From contig NC_049979.1 in assembly GCF_000003815.2 (NCBI RefSeq), positions 15,495,240-15,559,239 on the forward strand: a stretch of DNA of 64,000 nt, given 5' to 3'. Every line of letters starts with the position of its first letter. The first letter of the stretch is position 1. The notes below the pieces were generated by a model. That model had not been told where the DNA came from and did no database searches. It worked only from the letters and a program-made list of their open reading frames with translations. Source of the stretch: Branchiostoma floridae. Lineage: Eukaryota; Chordata; Leptocardii; Amphioxiformes; Branchiostomatidae. The position numbers were made by a program, and so were the translations under genes. Shown piece by piece: positions 25,962 through 37,303 of this stretch.

Positions 25962-28900
25962 TGCGTGTGTGCGTGCGTGTGTGTGGGCGCACGAGTGTGT
26001 TTGTGCTTTCCTTTGAAATATTTACGTTAGCATCTTACTCCTGAACCAAAATGAGTACTGTTGGCTGTTTGATTTGGGGAAAAGTTGCAATCTGTTTAAC
26101 AGGACATTGTAAGCTAGTGCTTGTTGTGATTTTTATGGTCACATTGAACCTGTAAGCACAGTACAAAGCCTCGATCCGACCTTCTTGCAGAGGACAAAGA
26201 GCTATAACTGGATCTTAACTTCACTATTTCAGGCCTGTCTGTGTGTTTCTGTGATTCCCAGTACAGTATAGACAACACAATTTTGGCATACATCTTCAGC
26301 ACTGCTATTTTCGTCTGTGGGTACTTCAAGAGTGAATGGCAATGGGCTGAAGTCTGCCAACATTGTCCCTCACCGTTCTGAGTTGGCAGGTCGGCTGGTG
26401 ATGGGTTTGAAGATGCAGACCTGGTGGAAGCAGTGGTACAGGAGGTACACAAGTCCCACGCTGAAGGGGGTGAACAGGTCAAAGGTCTTACATACAAAAC
26501 AGCCGCCTGGGGAAGGAAAGAACAGAAAACTGTTTTTCAAAACTATTTGCTGACTGTAATCAAGACAAATTTGGAAACTTCAATAAGAATTCAAGTATTT
26601 TTCAACACAAACAAAAACACACTTCTGTAAGGCCAGGTGCTACAATGAAGAAAAATAAAGGGGAAAATGAGGCTACCTATGCTGTCTTGAAGATACAATG
26701 TATGCCTAAGCGACTGGACTGAAATCACACATTATAAAAGCCTTGACGACTGACCTATCCTGAGGATGGAGAGGGCACACAGGAACTCACACAGAACCAG
26801 CTGTTTACTCAGTACCTCCTGTAGGTTCTCCTGACCCTCCACGGAAAAACCCTGAAAAAATCGCAACAATCAAAAACTCATGAAGCAATATTACTGCAGC
26901 CAGTGTGCACATACTTGATACTTCACTTTTGATGAAGCAACTGTGCATGAATGGATTTGGTCTGTTTTGCAGGCTTTTCCCCAGACTCTCAAAAATATGT
27001 GACATCACTTGCACTACTTTGTACAATAACAGCAAAATGAAACAGCATGTTGCAATTGTGTCCAACCATAGAAAGATGAGGAGACAGACTATAAATCAAG
27101 TCACAAAATGACTTTTATTTCCTTCCTTTCATCCTGTTGGATAAAACACGAATACCTACCCCATCTGCCATGACAAAGTGCACACCCTTGCCCTCTGTGC
27201 TGTCTAACACAAACTTCTTGAAGGTGGTCAGGTTGGCTGGCTTCATGATGTCACCGTCCCCGTCTATGCCACCTTCACCTGTAACACAGTTATGTTGCAT
27301 ACACATCAAATGCCTGATGGGTTGAACAAGGATCAACATGTAACAAACATACAAATATACAAATAGTCTTTATGTACCTAGAATATTGTTAATATTGGTT
27401 GCTATTCTGTCCATGTAAAATTTCATTTGTATATGTTTTGTCAGCAGAGCTAGCTCTCTGTAACAGCTACACGATAGTTGGCCGACCCTAGTTCTGTGTG
27501 CTGAACAGCCAAACCAAGAAGGAAGATGAATAACAAATAAACGACATCTCAACTTAAGATCAACTTAATGCAAAATGTGTACTGTAGAGCTGCCAAGGCC
27601 ACAAAAGAAGTTATGAATTGACATCCTAGCTGTTCACCCTAAACTTGATGTGAGAAATGCAAAATACACATGTTAACTCATTTTGTGATAGGGCATACTT
27701 ATTTTGCATTGCTCACTATGTTTAACATTCCACAGCTTTGCCAAAACTCACCATAATGGGGTTCAAACATTTCACTGGAAGCAGCGAAGAACTCCTCCAG
27801 TTTGAAGTCGTTGGGTCCCCTGATGGTCAGCCCGAAGCCCTTTGCATGCCACTTCTTCCTCCACAAAACGTACTCTGAGAACCCTCCCGGACCAGCACAG
27901 ATATCAGCAAAGTACAGCAGATCATGGGCACCAACCATGGGCTCCTGCAATCACAAATGCTTATTACAGAAACAGAGCAATGGCTAAAAACTCTTGACAT
28001 CATCAAGAAGGACTCACAGTTCTTCCAGTACTAATGAAAAGTGAGGAGTGAGAGTTGTTTCCAGTATTTCTTTATGGTTTGACAATGGTTCAGTGTACAA
28101 AGACTTTGTGTCCAGGAGGGGTGTGTGATATGGATGCATTATAACCATGCATTATTTGGCCAAAAGGGACATCTGTCATCGATAGGTACAAACCTGCTTA
28201 GAAGACGGAAGGTTGGGGGTTCGATCGTGACCTAACCTTGTATTTCTCCATGCTAAAGGTAGGGCCTGCAGTCCTTTGAATGGGACGCTAAGCCGGAGGC
28301 CACATTTTTGAGGCCTACCAAACCTTAAGCTACATGTCCTTATAAGGCCCTCACTCTGCAGATGTAGAGAAAACATAACCCGCTCACCCCTTTGTCATTC
28401 TTGGGCTCAGTGAACATGTAGTCAAACACATGGTCCATGTTAGCCATCTTCATAGCAGCTCTGGGGGTAAGAAGGGAGAGATGATACTTCCAAAGCTGCC
28501 CATATTTCAGATGGGATGGAGTGCTCCAAATTACATATGTAACAGAACAATCAGAGTTGGCAAACTTCACCCACCAACTTGCACACTGCTTTGGGACCCT
28601 TAAAAAGGTAAAAATCATTAGGGATAGCAATCATTATGGTATATTGTGTATATTGGAATTTACATGCACTCTTTCACACACACACACTCATGCACACACA
28701 CATGCATACACAATAAATAGCAATGCTGTATTGTGTATACTGCAAATTGCACACGCACATGTAAACACACACACACATACACACACATACACACATAGAC
28801 AAACAACTTCATTCCCTTTAGGGTGAGGTAAAACTACAAAGCTATTACAGTATTAAAATCTAGTACCTGTTCTGAAAGATGGCCCCCCTAATGGTCTCAT

Positions 28901-31900
28901 AGGGGTTGGCCCTGGTTCTGGCATTCCTCATTTCTTGGCCATCCAGAACATCAAAAACACTCTGTATACACCACAGAAAAAAAATGACTTTCATTAAAAG
29001 AATGGAAATGGAATCCTAAGCAAAAATGCAGCTTGCTTGAGGCTTTTCCTGATTGAAAAATCTAAAATGTCCTTTATCTTAATACAAATATAATACAAAC
29101 AAGAGAAAGATTTCAACAAGGATTTGCTTTGCATCACAACTTTTCAAGGTGAACGACAATAGGGATGTTTCGATGATTTGACAGACTTAACTACATCAGT
29201 TTCTTTCTTACCTACCTTACACTTCAGCAAGTCTAACAAGATTTCTTCATTACAAAACTCCACTTCATCTTCAATCTGGTTCTTCCTCTATACAAGAGCA
29301 ACAAAAGATATGAAGAAGCATAAAAAACAATACAATAACCTTTAAATTCTTATATGTGCTATGTTTCCTACTGCAAACTTTCTTCAAGAATTGATATGCC
29401 TGCAACCTGGATCTAGAAATCAAACTATTCTTGTTACAAAAGAAACAATACTGCGAACTATTCTTTTTCCAAAATCATATCCAGTTGCTTGAGTAATTGA
29501 TATTTGGCGTATACTTCTTTCAGGCAAGATCTATCTATTGACCCATCCTCCAAGATCTTCAAACCCACAAACAAAAACAACATCATATCATGTTCTAAAC
29601 TCTTCAAATCCTTTATAAAACAAAGATACTTACTGTGCCCTCTAAGACCCAGTCTTGTAAGGTGTCTTTGTTGGGAACAGGTTTCTGACAGGCAGGCAGC
29701 CATCCTGGCCTCTCGTGGACAGAAGGCTGAGGGGAAGGACCATGGATTGGTAAAAATGTAAACCTACAAACACATCTAAAATATCAGTCCCAGTTGCCAG
29801 TTTTGGAATAGCTATTAGTATACTGATAACTGGTTAGAAAGGATCATGCCATGGTTAGGGAGTTACACTTCTGCAATGTTCTGGTACCCAGTCTAATTTG
29901 ATAAAATAAACACTGCAAAAAGAACAAAAAAACCTTCATAAGCAAAACATGAATATTCATACCGGTTCTTCATCTGTCCAGTCGATGTCGATTTGTCCAT
30001 CGAAGGCCTCCAGCTTCAGACCCAGACCGCGGCGCCCACGCTGTGTGGAGGCCTCCACAATCTCCTTCCGACCCTGGCCATGCTTTCCCAGACCCTCCTC
30101 CTTCTTATAACCCATCTTGGCCTGCACACAGAATCATGGAGACAAACATTTAACTATATACTGAATTATTGACATTTTTTCACTGTCAATAAACTACCAG
30201 CATCAAAAATGCTTGACGTTATAAGCTGTTTTTGAAACCACAAGTTCATTGAATATCTTACTCTTTTCCATTAAGATAGAATAATTTCTGTCATGAATGG
30301 GAAAGAAAATGGTGTCCTGCTCACAATTTACACCAATATCTTGGTGGGTGTCATTCATCATTACCATCAACAATCAGTAGCACTTAAACATGAAGTTACC
30401 AGTCTTAACATTATTTAGGGCAATTTTTGGCTATTTAATGACTAGACACAGGCTGCCCACCTATATGGACTACTCATACACCCATGGCTATTTTTGTATC
30501 CTGCACCACAAGTCATTCACTCACTCACTCACTCACAACACATGGTTTCTGTCCATTGTTCCTAGTATATGATGAAGAATTGTTTACTCTGTCCAGAGAC
30601 TAACCATCATCCGTTCAGCAAAACTGTTGTACAGAGGAGCCGCTGAAGCAGGGCCAGGCTTGGGCTGGCCCATGGCCGCTGATGTGCCCAGTGGGGGAGG
30701 CCTGGCCGTGTCATCATCTTCATCACTTTCTGTAGAATCTGGAGCAAGGTGAAGGAAAAATGATCCATCAAACATCATCCAACATCACATGATCATAATG
30801 TCAAAGGCTTGAGATACTTGAAGATGGGCTCCCTAGCTGTTTGCTGTGGTCCTGCAGAGTCGTCTTTCTGGTTTGTTTGTTTGTTTGTTTGTTTATTTAG
30901 TGCAGGCCGGCTTTCTGTCCAGCTTTCTGTCTGGCTTTCTGTCCCGCTTTCTTTCCAGATTTGGATTTCTGTCCAGATTTCTGTCCAGATTTCTGTCCAG
31001 ATTTCTGTCCGGATTTCCCATCCACCCTTTTCATTTCCAACGGGGAGAGTGCTCTAGGTGCCTTAACATGCTTTTTTGTGGCACATTTCATCATAGCAAG
31101 AATATTTTTATTGATTAAAACCATTGGTTTAAGTCAGTTTACGTACACAATATAAACAACAGACTTTACAATAACAACAATATCAAACAGATGATAAATC
31201 TTGACAAAATGCTTTCAATGAAAACTCACATAATTTTTTTCTAATCCTCAAAGAGACTACTATCAGGATAAAATGGTACTGCAACAAGGAACTGCACAAC
31301 AATAGCTGCATTTGCCCAAGGACGTTATATGAACGTGCTTGATTTGCCTTGAGCTCCTGGTTCAAATCCTGGGAAGGTATCTCAGTTGGAACTGCACCAA
31401 TCTTTTGGGAGGGATGTAAAATAGGGGTCTGTCTTCAAGGACTTGCCTCAAGCAAGTTAAAGGGGAAGCAACCCCTTCCAGTAAAAATATACCCAGCTAC
31501 AGAAACAGTGGGGAAACATGCTAACATAATATGCTACTAGGTATTACAAGGTGAACAACAGCAATAACAAAATGCTTTGCTGAAAGTTCACCTTAAACTT
31601 TAAGATATAGATGTTCTTCAAATTTTGAAGAATGGTGACCAGGTTATTGAATTAGTCCAGCCCTAAGTTTTGTTTGAGAGGATCATAATCCACTTTTGGC
31701 TACAATTGTGACTGTCTTCATTTCATGGTCTGCTTGAATCTATTCATTCAACCTGCCTCAGGGGTGGGTTGATTGTTTACAGTTTGCAGCCTGCCAGCCT
31801 AACCCGGAAACAAATACAAGCAGTATTGGACTTTGGCCAGAGACCAGTGCTGACGTGTGTGCACATGTACAGGGGGCAGCACACATCATGGCTTCCCCAC

Positions 31901-34900
31901 AGTCAAGTCTGGGGGAACAAATCAGGGAGGAACTGTCCTGTAGTATCTGTCTGGATCTGTTCAGCAGGCCCAAAGTGCTGCCCTGTATGCACACCTTCTG
32001 CCAGGACTGCCTAGGGGATCATGCAAGAGCTCGGCAGCCATTTGAATGCCCAAACTGTCGTCTACAGGTCACCCTCCCCACCCAGGGTGTACCTGGTTTA
32101 CCTGACAATCATTTAGTCGCAAACCTGTGCGAGAGGATCAGTAAGCAGGTAAAACTACCTGTCAAAACACCTGATCAGAGTCAGACCCAACCTGAGAATA
32201 AATGTATCTTTCACCCCTGGGAGGAACTGAAGCTTTATTGTGAGCAGTGCCAGCTGTCTGTGTGTACTGAGTGTATGGGAGACCATCATGCCGGCCACCG
32301 TACAACTACACCCAAGAAGGCTTCACAAGAAAGGAGAGCAGCCATCCAAGAACTTGTATCAGAGGGAAGGAACCTTTTGGAGACCTACTTCACCTTCTTA
32401 AGGAGCCTCAGGGACAAGGAGAAAGTTCTACACAAACACAGACAGCAGACAGACAAGAACATTTACCACAACTTCAATGAAATGCTTCAGATGTTGATCA
32501 ACATGAAGGACAGCCTGTTGTCTGAAGTGGACCAAACACACAGGCAGAACATGACGGCGATAGAAGGGCAGAGAGAAATGGTACTGACTCAAGTGGCTGA
32601 GCTGGCGGCTGTCTGTGACAGCGCAGAGGACAGGCTGAGACAGGGTGGGATGGACTTACCTGGTCAGGAGAGAAGCCTCACACAGGTTATTGGAAAATAC
32701 AGAACAAAAGCACCTCTTAGTCTTGTCCCTATACAGACAAGGGCTGCTGTATTTCATCCCTCAGACACTAGAAAACTGGAACTGGGACAGGTGAGTTTCC
32801 ATTCTGTAAGGTCACCCTCCATATCCTCAGTAACAAGTTATACAACAGGAGCGATGCACAACTCTGAATACAACCTCCAAGGAGACGGAGAAAAGGACCA
32901 TCACCAGTTTGAAAGAACAACTTTTGGTGGAAAAGGCTCAGAGCAAGGAGAGTTTGACAGGCCCTTTGGGGTGGCAGTATCAGAGGATGGAGAGATCTTT
33001 GTCGCAGATCGAGGCAACCAGAGGATTCAAATCTTCACTCTACAAGGAACCTTTGTTTCTCAGTTTGTGACAGTTATATCTGGTGGTCAGAACATCTCTC
33101 CCCAGAACGTGGCTGTGGACACGGAGGGGAACCTGTGGGTGGTGGGGAACCATGGTGTAGCTGACTTTGCTGTGCTGTACACCAGGGAGGGGAAGGTCCT
33201 GACAACAATCGACCTACAACAGACCAGGTGGTCCAGAGGTGTTGCCATAGATACCAGGAGGAACAACATCATTGTAACACAAACCATGGGAGAGTGGGGG
33301 TTCTGCTGCGGGGAGGTGCAAGTCTTCAGGCCAGACGGAAAACTTGTTAAAACTATCGGGAAAGACCAGGGGATGAAGAACCCAGAGTACATCACTGTGG
33401 ACAGTAGTGGGAACATCCTTGTGTCAGACTGTGAGAACAGTTCCGTCTACGTGTACGATGAAGACACAAATTTCTTGTTCAGTTTTGGTGGTGAGGGGAG
33501 CAGGGAGGGTCAGCTGACCTATCCACGTGGTATCTGTAGTGACAGCTCAGGTAACATCGTGGTGGCAGACTGGGGAAACAGCTGTGTTCAGTTGTTTGAC
33601 AGGAGAGGAAGGTTCCTCAAACACATCAACACAGACATCAGACAACCATGGGCTGTTGCCATGGCACCACATGGACAGCTGATAGTGACAGATGACACCA
33701 ACAACACAGTAACAATTTTTCCAAGATACTAGTACTAGACTTCAGGCAGTGACTCTGGCCAAGGTACTAGTAATAACAAACGATTCCAACTCTGCAACAA
33801 AGACTGATAACATGGTTATAATCACCCCCTTGAATGGAGATATTGTTTTTGAAGTGACTGTTTGTGAGATACACATAACCAGGGGCAAATTATGAAAATA
33901 AAGGCTCCATTTTTGGCAAAATAATGAGAAAATTGTATAATTCTTGCATTTTCATTGACACATGTGACTTAAATAATGTAGGGTGGGTGGGCCTAACATT
34001 ACTAGCTTTTGATGCAGTGACTCTTGCCACATTTTATATTTTCTGAATAATAATAAAACTTATTAAAAGTGTGACATGACAAGCATCAGACTGTCATCAT
34101 ATATGCATTTCCAAAAGTAGCCATCTGAAGCAGGTAGTATACTCTATGATAAGTGTAAGGATAATGTTGCAGTCCATAACTCATTCTAAGATTCCTTTTA
34201 CTCAAAATAAGAGTATGAAGGTGTAATCATCAACAATTACAGTATGTGAACTAATACAATGTACAACAAGCCATAATCACCCATTGTATAGTTGCACATC
34301 AGTATATCTTGTATCAAGTTATGTGGAATGTTGTTATGCAAGATATTTTCATGATTAAAGCAATGCATACTGTCCAAACCCAGAACGCTGTGGTTCGTTG
34401 ATAGTAGGGTCAGAGCTAGGGAAAACAATGTGTCGGACTTTGACCTGCTTATTAAGTAGCAATTTGTATGATTTTCATGTCATTGAATACATCTCTGTCT
34501 TAAATACCTGTACATCTATTATTATGGAAATTTGTTGTTCCTTTGTGTAGTTATCCTCCTTGAAATATTTTTTTTAAATGCCACTGTACTTCCAGAGCAA
34601 GCTGCTAGGGGGGGCCAAACCTACACCACTTATACTTCAAGTTCATATCACAAGCTATCTACAACCAAAAACCAAGACCATAAAGCCTGTCAAGTTAAAA
34701 AAATACAAACAATGTAAGTTCTGTTGCAGTACCAAGGTCACACATCAGGGGGCCCAAATTTGACCTTGATCTTCCTCCTCTAAACACCTACCCACTTACC
34801 AGATATCATTGCAATCCATACAGAGGTTCAAAGTTATGGTGACCACAAATATCCAGAAACACAAACAAACATATGCACAAACAGACATACCAATACATCC

Positions 34901-36777
34901 ATTTTTCATGAAGGTAATGATGTATGCAGTCAGTAATGAGGCGTATGAATTCTCAAATAAAACCGCTTATACCTACAAACAATGTAAAATGTATCTAGCA
35001 CGATGCCTTGCCACCAGTGGCTACTTCTCTGGTATGCCAATATGCCAGTGCAGAGGTCATGAATACTAGGTTCAATCCCAGGTATTGCACAACTCTACAT
35101 TATACAGAGGTCTTAAAATCCATCACCATCTCTATTGAGCACACACTAGGTGTCTTATCTGCAGAGCCGGTAACGCAGGGTGTGAACAGAAAAAACACAC
35201 ACACACACGCACACACACACACACACACAATCTGCTGCATGATGAAAAGAAGTGGTTCTCCCACCATAATATGACTTTGCATGCAAGAGGTCACTGTGGG
35301 TCACATAAGCTGACTGCAGTGCGATTCTATCCCAAGGGACATCCCGACCGTGTGTCTTAAGTTAAGACAACTTTCGGTCACAACGACAATATACTGTCTT
35401 AAGTCTAAAGCAAGCCTAAGTAACTTACAACATGTAGCATACCAAGGGACCTCTGAAAACCCTTTGCCCCCATTTTCAATCTCTCTCACTGGCCATGGTG
35501 ACTGCCTCAACTCAAGCACAATCCCACGGGCACACACCTGTGAGAGGTTGGTCTGGTCCATTTACGACAAAACGCCGATGTGTGGCAATTTGGAAAATGG
35601 CGGCTGGATTTGCCGATTCAAACTTCTGCTGAAACTTTGCCTCTCCGACATGTCCAGACATGTCCTTTTAATTGTTTTTCATTCGGGAACCTTAGAGGGG
35701 CGTAAAAGGAAGGCGCAATCTTGCCAGTCGGTGTGGTTTCCGGAAATTTTGCTAAAAGAAGGTCACTTTCAAGGTACGTTTGCCATGTTTGTATGTCCCA
35801 ACTTTGAGATGATATAGAAAAAAAATCCAAAGTGGTGCCCAAAATCACAGTAGGTAGGTAGAGTAGTTACGAATATGATGCCGAAAACCGGTAGTCCAAG
35901 GTATTGTTGTCTGATCGCCTGTGCTGAACGCCCGGGTCGGTGTTGTGTGTGACCCGAAGAACTCGAGTGAGAGCGGAAAGCTCCGACGGCGAGTTCCGAC
36001 AGATGCGGAAGGTACCCAAAGTGTAATTTTGCAACAAACGCCGACTGACAGCATGCACTCTGCACACGTCACCAAAAGACCATGTGACCCCACCAACATC
36101 TCACAGGACTTATGAGGTACTAAGTGTGCCCGTGAATCCTGAACAGCCCAATATGAACCCTATGGACCACCCAAAGGCTAATCATACATTTTTTTCTTCC
36201 TTTCTCAGAAAAGGACCATCTGGACATGCTTAGGAGTAAGCACATTTTTTGTAGATCTTAACGTTACATAAAAACTTACAACCAATCACCAAGAGAGACT
36301 ATTGACTCAAAAGCGAACCATGTGTTACCCAGCACCAAGAGACCACGTCTAGCGAAATAATAGACGTTAAATGAGGACAACAACAACAGTAATCACTAAC
36401 AAAATAAATGTCAAATAATAAATGCAGTGACATTTTCCTTTTGACACAAACTAAAGGTCAATAAACTGGATAAACCCTGTTTCTGTTTGTCACTGTGGTG
36501 TCTTCTGTGGTGTAAAAGTAAACGTAACTATCTTGTGCCCGGCAAAGTAACGGCCGTACTGCAAGAAATATTTTTACAAAAAAACACGATACACATCAGT
36601 GTCCTGTCTTTATGGAAGATTTTACCTCTGATATACTTGCCTATTATGTAAAAGACAGTTGCAAATTATCCATACAAATTATGAGGGAGGGGGGCGTTAC
36701 TTACCGCTGAGGTTTTCTGCCCTAAAGCGCTTAGAATCCGTCACGAAACTATCACGATTCTCACCACTCCTCTTCAT
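17631..36777 (-). CDS. CMTR1: Cap-specific mRNA (nucleoside-2'-O-)-methyltransferase 1
   Basis: CMTR1 methylates the 2'-O ribose of the first transcribed nucleotide (cap1), using S-adenosylmethionine, in the nucleus. Twenty-three exons join in phase to 805 residues: 36705-36777, 30605-30738, 29963-30121, 29634-29726, 29216-29287, 28867-28961, 28388-28460, 27752-27944, 27160-27278, 26755-26851, 26374-26506, 25660-25839, 25227-25283, 24981-25038, 24698-24766, 24226-24357, 23661-23783, 19745-19836, 19549-19617, 19246-19293, 18954-19063, 17943-18051, 17631-17760. A basic N terminus (SKRFR) and acidic patch precede a G-patch (about 70-116, [18 protein letters not shown]). The FtsJ-like domain has the cofactor loop [12 protein letters not shown] and catalytic residues K213, D336 and K376, matching human K239/D364/K404. 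A guanylyltransferase-like region and a C-terminal WW domain (about 728-763) complete the known order. All visible active-site residues are intact. Exons 6, 13 and 14 were fixed by phase and similarity; the rest are clear. Confidence 0.95.
18143..18788. mobile_element. Foldback element with 203-bp inverted arms in a CMTR1 intron
   Basis: Left arm 18143-18345 and right arm 18586-18788 are inverted copies. The outer end CAGGGGTGCCTAAGCATTTG matches its partner exactly. Each arm is built of degenerate units of about 42 bases around ttcgtgcgaatttcataata. The element is flanked by gtcat on both sides (18138-18142 and 18789-18793), a likely 5-bp target duplication. The 240-base centre is not palindromic and differs in composition, with CpG-rich sequence, an E-box (cacgtg) and a YY1-like motif (caagatggcggc). 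No transposase is visible. It sits in the intron 18052-18953 and would be transcribed within CMTR1 pre-mRNA. Confidence 0.85.
18410..18475 (+). other. Short ORF after a YY1-like motif in the foldback centre
   Basis: A 21-codon frame begins ATGGCGGCTTCG within the YY1-like motif and ends TAG. It could be the 5' end of a captured first coding exon, or chance. I recognise no protein. It is reported because the surrounding 240 bases look like a housekeeping promoter rather than transposon sequence. Confidence 0.3.
19837..23660. other. Long CMTR1 intron 17, partly unsequenced
   Basis: This 3.8-kb intron separates two well-supported exons. It holds a G+C-rich patch near 20700-20780 and a 100-N gap. 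Just before the gap is a direct repeat of about 15 bases, cggtcgttgacctcg, at about 23213 and 23274. I found no exon, known transposon protein or RNA gene. Confidence 0.6.
23386..23485. other. Assembly gap, 100 N
   Basis: Exactly 100 N, a common convention for a gap of unknown size. It lies in CMTR1 intron 17, and the flanking exons are present, so no coding sequence seems lost. Confidence 1.
25927..25986. repeat. (gt)n microsatellite
   Basis: Pure then interrupted gt dinucleotide run of about 60 bases in CMTR1 intron 11. Confidence 0.95.
28675..28795. repeat. Interrupted (ac)n microsatellite
   Basis: Two AC-rich tracts separated by about 60 bases in CMTR1 intron 6. Confidence 0.9.
30871..30898. 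repeat. (gttt)n microsatellite
   Basis: Six gttt units followed by a variant unit in CMTR1 intron 1. Confidence 0.95.
30911..31014. repeat. 12-bp minisatellite (tttctgtccaga)n
   Basis: About eight units related to tttctgtccaga, the right-hand ones nearly identical and the left-hand ones diverged. The period is a multiple of three, so long open frames appear on both strands; I do not regard these as genes. It lies in CMTR1 intron 1 next to exon 2. Confidence 0.9.
31888..33732 (+). CDS. TRIM-NHL family E3 ubiquitin ligase-like protein, single exon
   Basis: One uninterrupted 614-residue frame. The first in-frame ATG (31888) starts [19 protein letters not shown], the usual lead-in to a TRIM RING. 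The RING finger spans residues 18-57 ([22 protein letters not shown]), with all C3HC4 ligands visible. A B-box type 2 spans about 106-137 ([28 protein letters not shown]). A coiled-coil of about 110 residues follows. NHL/beta-propeller repeats fill about 360-614 ([40 protein letters not shown]). I see no filamin domain between them, unlike TRIM2, TRIM3 and TRIM71. Such proteins ubiquitinate targets and can bind RNA through the propeller. The gene lies wholly inside CMTR1 intron 1 on the opposite strand. The substrate is unknown and the orthology unassigned. Confidence 0.92.
   Translation: MASPQSSLGEQIREELSCSICLDLFSRPKVLPCMHTFCQDCLGDHARARQPFECPNCRLQVTLPTQGVPGLPDNHLVANLCERISKQVKLPVKTPDQSQTQPENKCIFHPWEELKLYCEQCQLSVCTECMGDHHAGHRTTTPKKASQERRAAIQELVSEGRNLLETYFTFLRSLRDKEKVLHKHRQQTDKNIYHNFNEMLQMLINMKDSLLSEVDQTHRQNMTAIEGQREMVLTQVAELAAVCDSAEDRLRQGGMDLPGQERSLTQVIGKYRTKAPLSLVPIQTRAAVFHPSDTRKLELGQVSFHSVRSPSISSVTSYTTGAMHNSEYNLQGDGEKDHHQFERTTFGGKGSEQGEFDRPFGVAVSEDGEIFVADRGNQRIQIFTLQGTFVSQFVTVISGGQNISPQNVAVDTEGNLWVVGNHGVADFAVLYTREGKVLTTIDLQQTRWSRGVAIDTRRNNIIVTQTMGEWGFCCGEVQVFRPDGKLVKTIGKDQGMKNPEYITVDSSGNILVSDCENSSVYVYDEDTNFLFSFGGEGSREGQLTYPRGICSDSSGNIVVADWGNSCVQLFDRRGRFLKHINTDIRQPWAVAMAPHGQLIVTDDTNNTVTIFPRY
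33897..33902 (+). terminator. Polyadenylation signal AATAAA for the TRIM-NHL gene
   Basis: Canonical AATAAA 165 bases after the TRIM stop codon. A second AATAAA lies at 34052-34057, so alternative 3' ends are possible. Cleavage sites cannot be seen directly. Confidence 0.5.
35195..35228. repeat. (ac)n microsatellite
   Basis: AC dinucleotide run with one gc interruption in CMTR1 intron 1. Confidence 0.95.
35570..35773 (+). promoter_or_regulatory. Possible promoter / first exon with a YY1-like motif
   Basis: The sequence aaaatggcggctgg (35594-35607) resembles the YY1 site often found just downstream of transcription starts. An open frame runs from an ATG at 35578 to a strong donor (aag|gtacgt, 35774). 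I found no downstream exon that extends it and recognise no protein. It may be an unannotated plus-strand gene start, a non-coding RNA start or a coincidence. Confidence 0.25.
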
Positions 36778-36831
36778 GATGTTTATGGGACCTGTGACAA
36801 GCTTTTTATGATGGAAAAAATCAGGGACAAA

Positions 36832-36885
36832 CTAGTCTTGGTTTCGCACAGTTTCGGTTCCCAGTTTCGGACAGGGGGCGGCCAT
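36832..36885 (-). other. Upstream ORF in the CMTR1 5' leader
   Basis: A 17-codon frame starts at ATG 36885 (within AAAATGGCCGCC) and stops at TAG, 54 bases upstream of the CMTR1 ATG. It exists only if transcription starts upstream of 36885. It could damp CMTR1 translation. Confidence 0.35.
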
Positions 36886-36890
36886 TTTGT
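36877..36890 (-). promoter_or_regulatory. YY1-like core promoter motif of CMTR1
   Basis: On the minus strand the sequence ACAAAATGGCCGCC lies about 105 bases upstream of the CMTR1 start codon. This motif class is typical of TATA-less housekeeping promoters, and no TATA box is visible. The surrounding 60 bases are CpG-rich. Confidence 0.45.
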
Positions 36891-37303
36891 CGCGCAATGC
36901 GTGACGGGACAAGACCTCCGACCTACATCATGTAACGTTAAGGTTACTCATAAGCCTTGTGACCCCGCGCTGGGAGGGTCAGGGGTTTAGTCTCTTCTAA
37001 ACGCTCTAGCGTTTGCAGTTTTGAACCTAAGCCCATGAAATTCACACACAATACATAAAAACATGTTAGAATTTCTACTATGGTGATATCTTGGGCAGGT
37101 TATGGATAATTTATTAAGAAAATGGCATCAAAAATGAACTTCCGGGATAGAAAGCCGCTATACGATTGGGACAAATATAGTGCCTGAAAACATGCAAAAC
37201 TTGCCAAAAACTTGGTCACAAACAATAACCTATGTACCAACACATGTACTCATTGTAGTATTGTAGTTATATTTTACCAAATATAAAAGAAAATCAAGGA
37301 AAA

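Larger units (their letters stand above)
33733..36704. other. CMTR1 intron 1, region downstream of the TRIM gene
   Basis: About 3 kb between the TRIM stop and CMTR1 exon 1. It holds the TRIM 3' untranslated region, a CA repeat, and a possible promoter/first exon near 35570-35773 (listed separately). I recognise no other gene. Confidence 0.5.

Noticed and set aside
30897-31124. Lys/Gln/Ser-rich repeat protein on the minus strand
   Set aside because: It is translated from a 12-bp minisatellite in CMTR1 intron 1; both strands are open for the same reason.
31855-31887. N-terminal extension of the TRIM-NHL protein
   Set aside because: It depends on a GTG start; the first ATG at 31888 directly precedes the RING domain.
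35350-35817. 155-codon plus-strand frame
   Set aside because: No recognisable protein; only its 3' part next to a donor site is kept, as a weak first-exon candidate.
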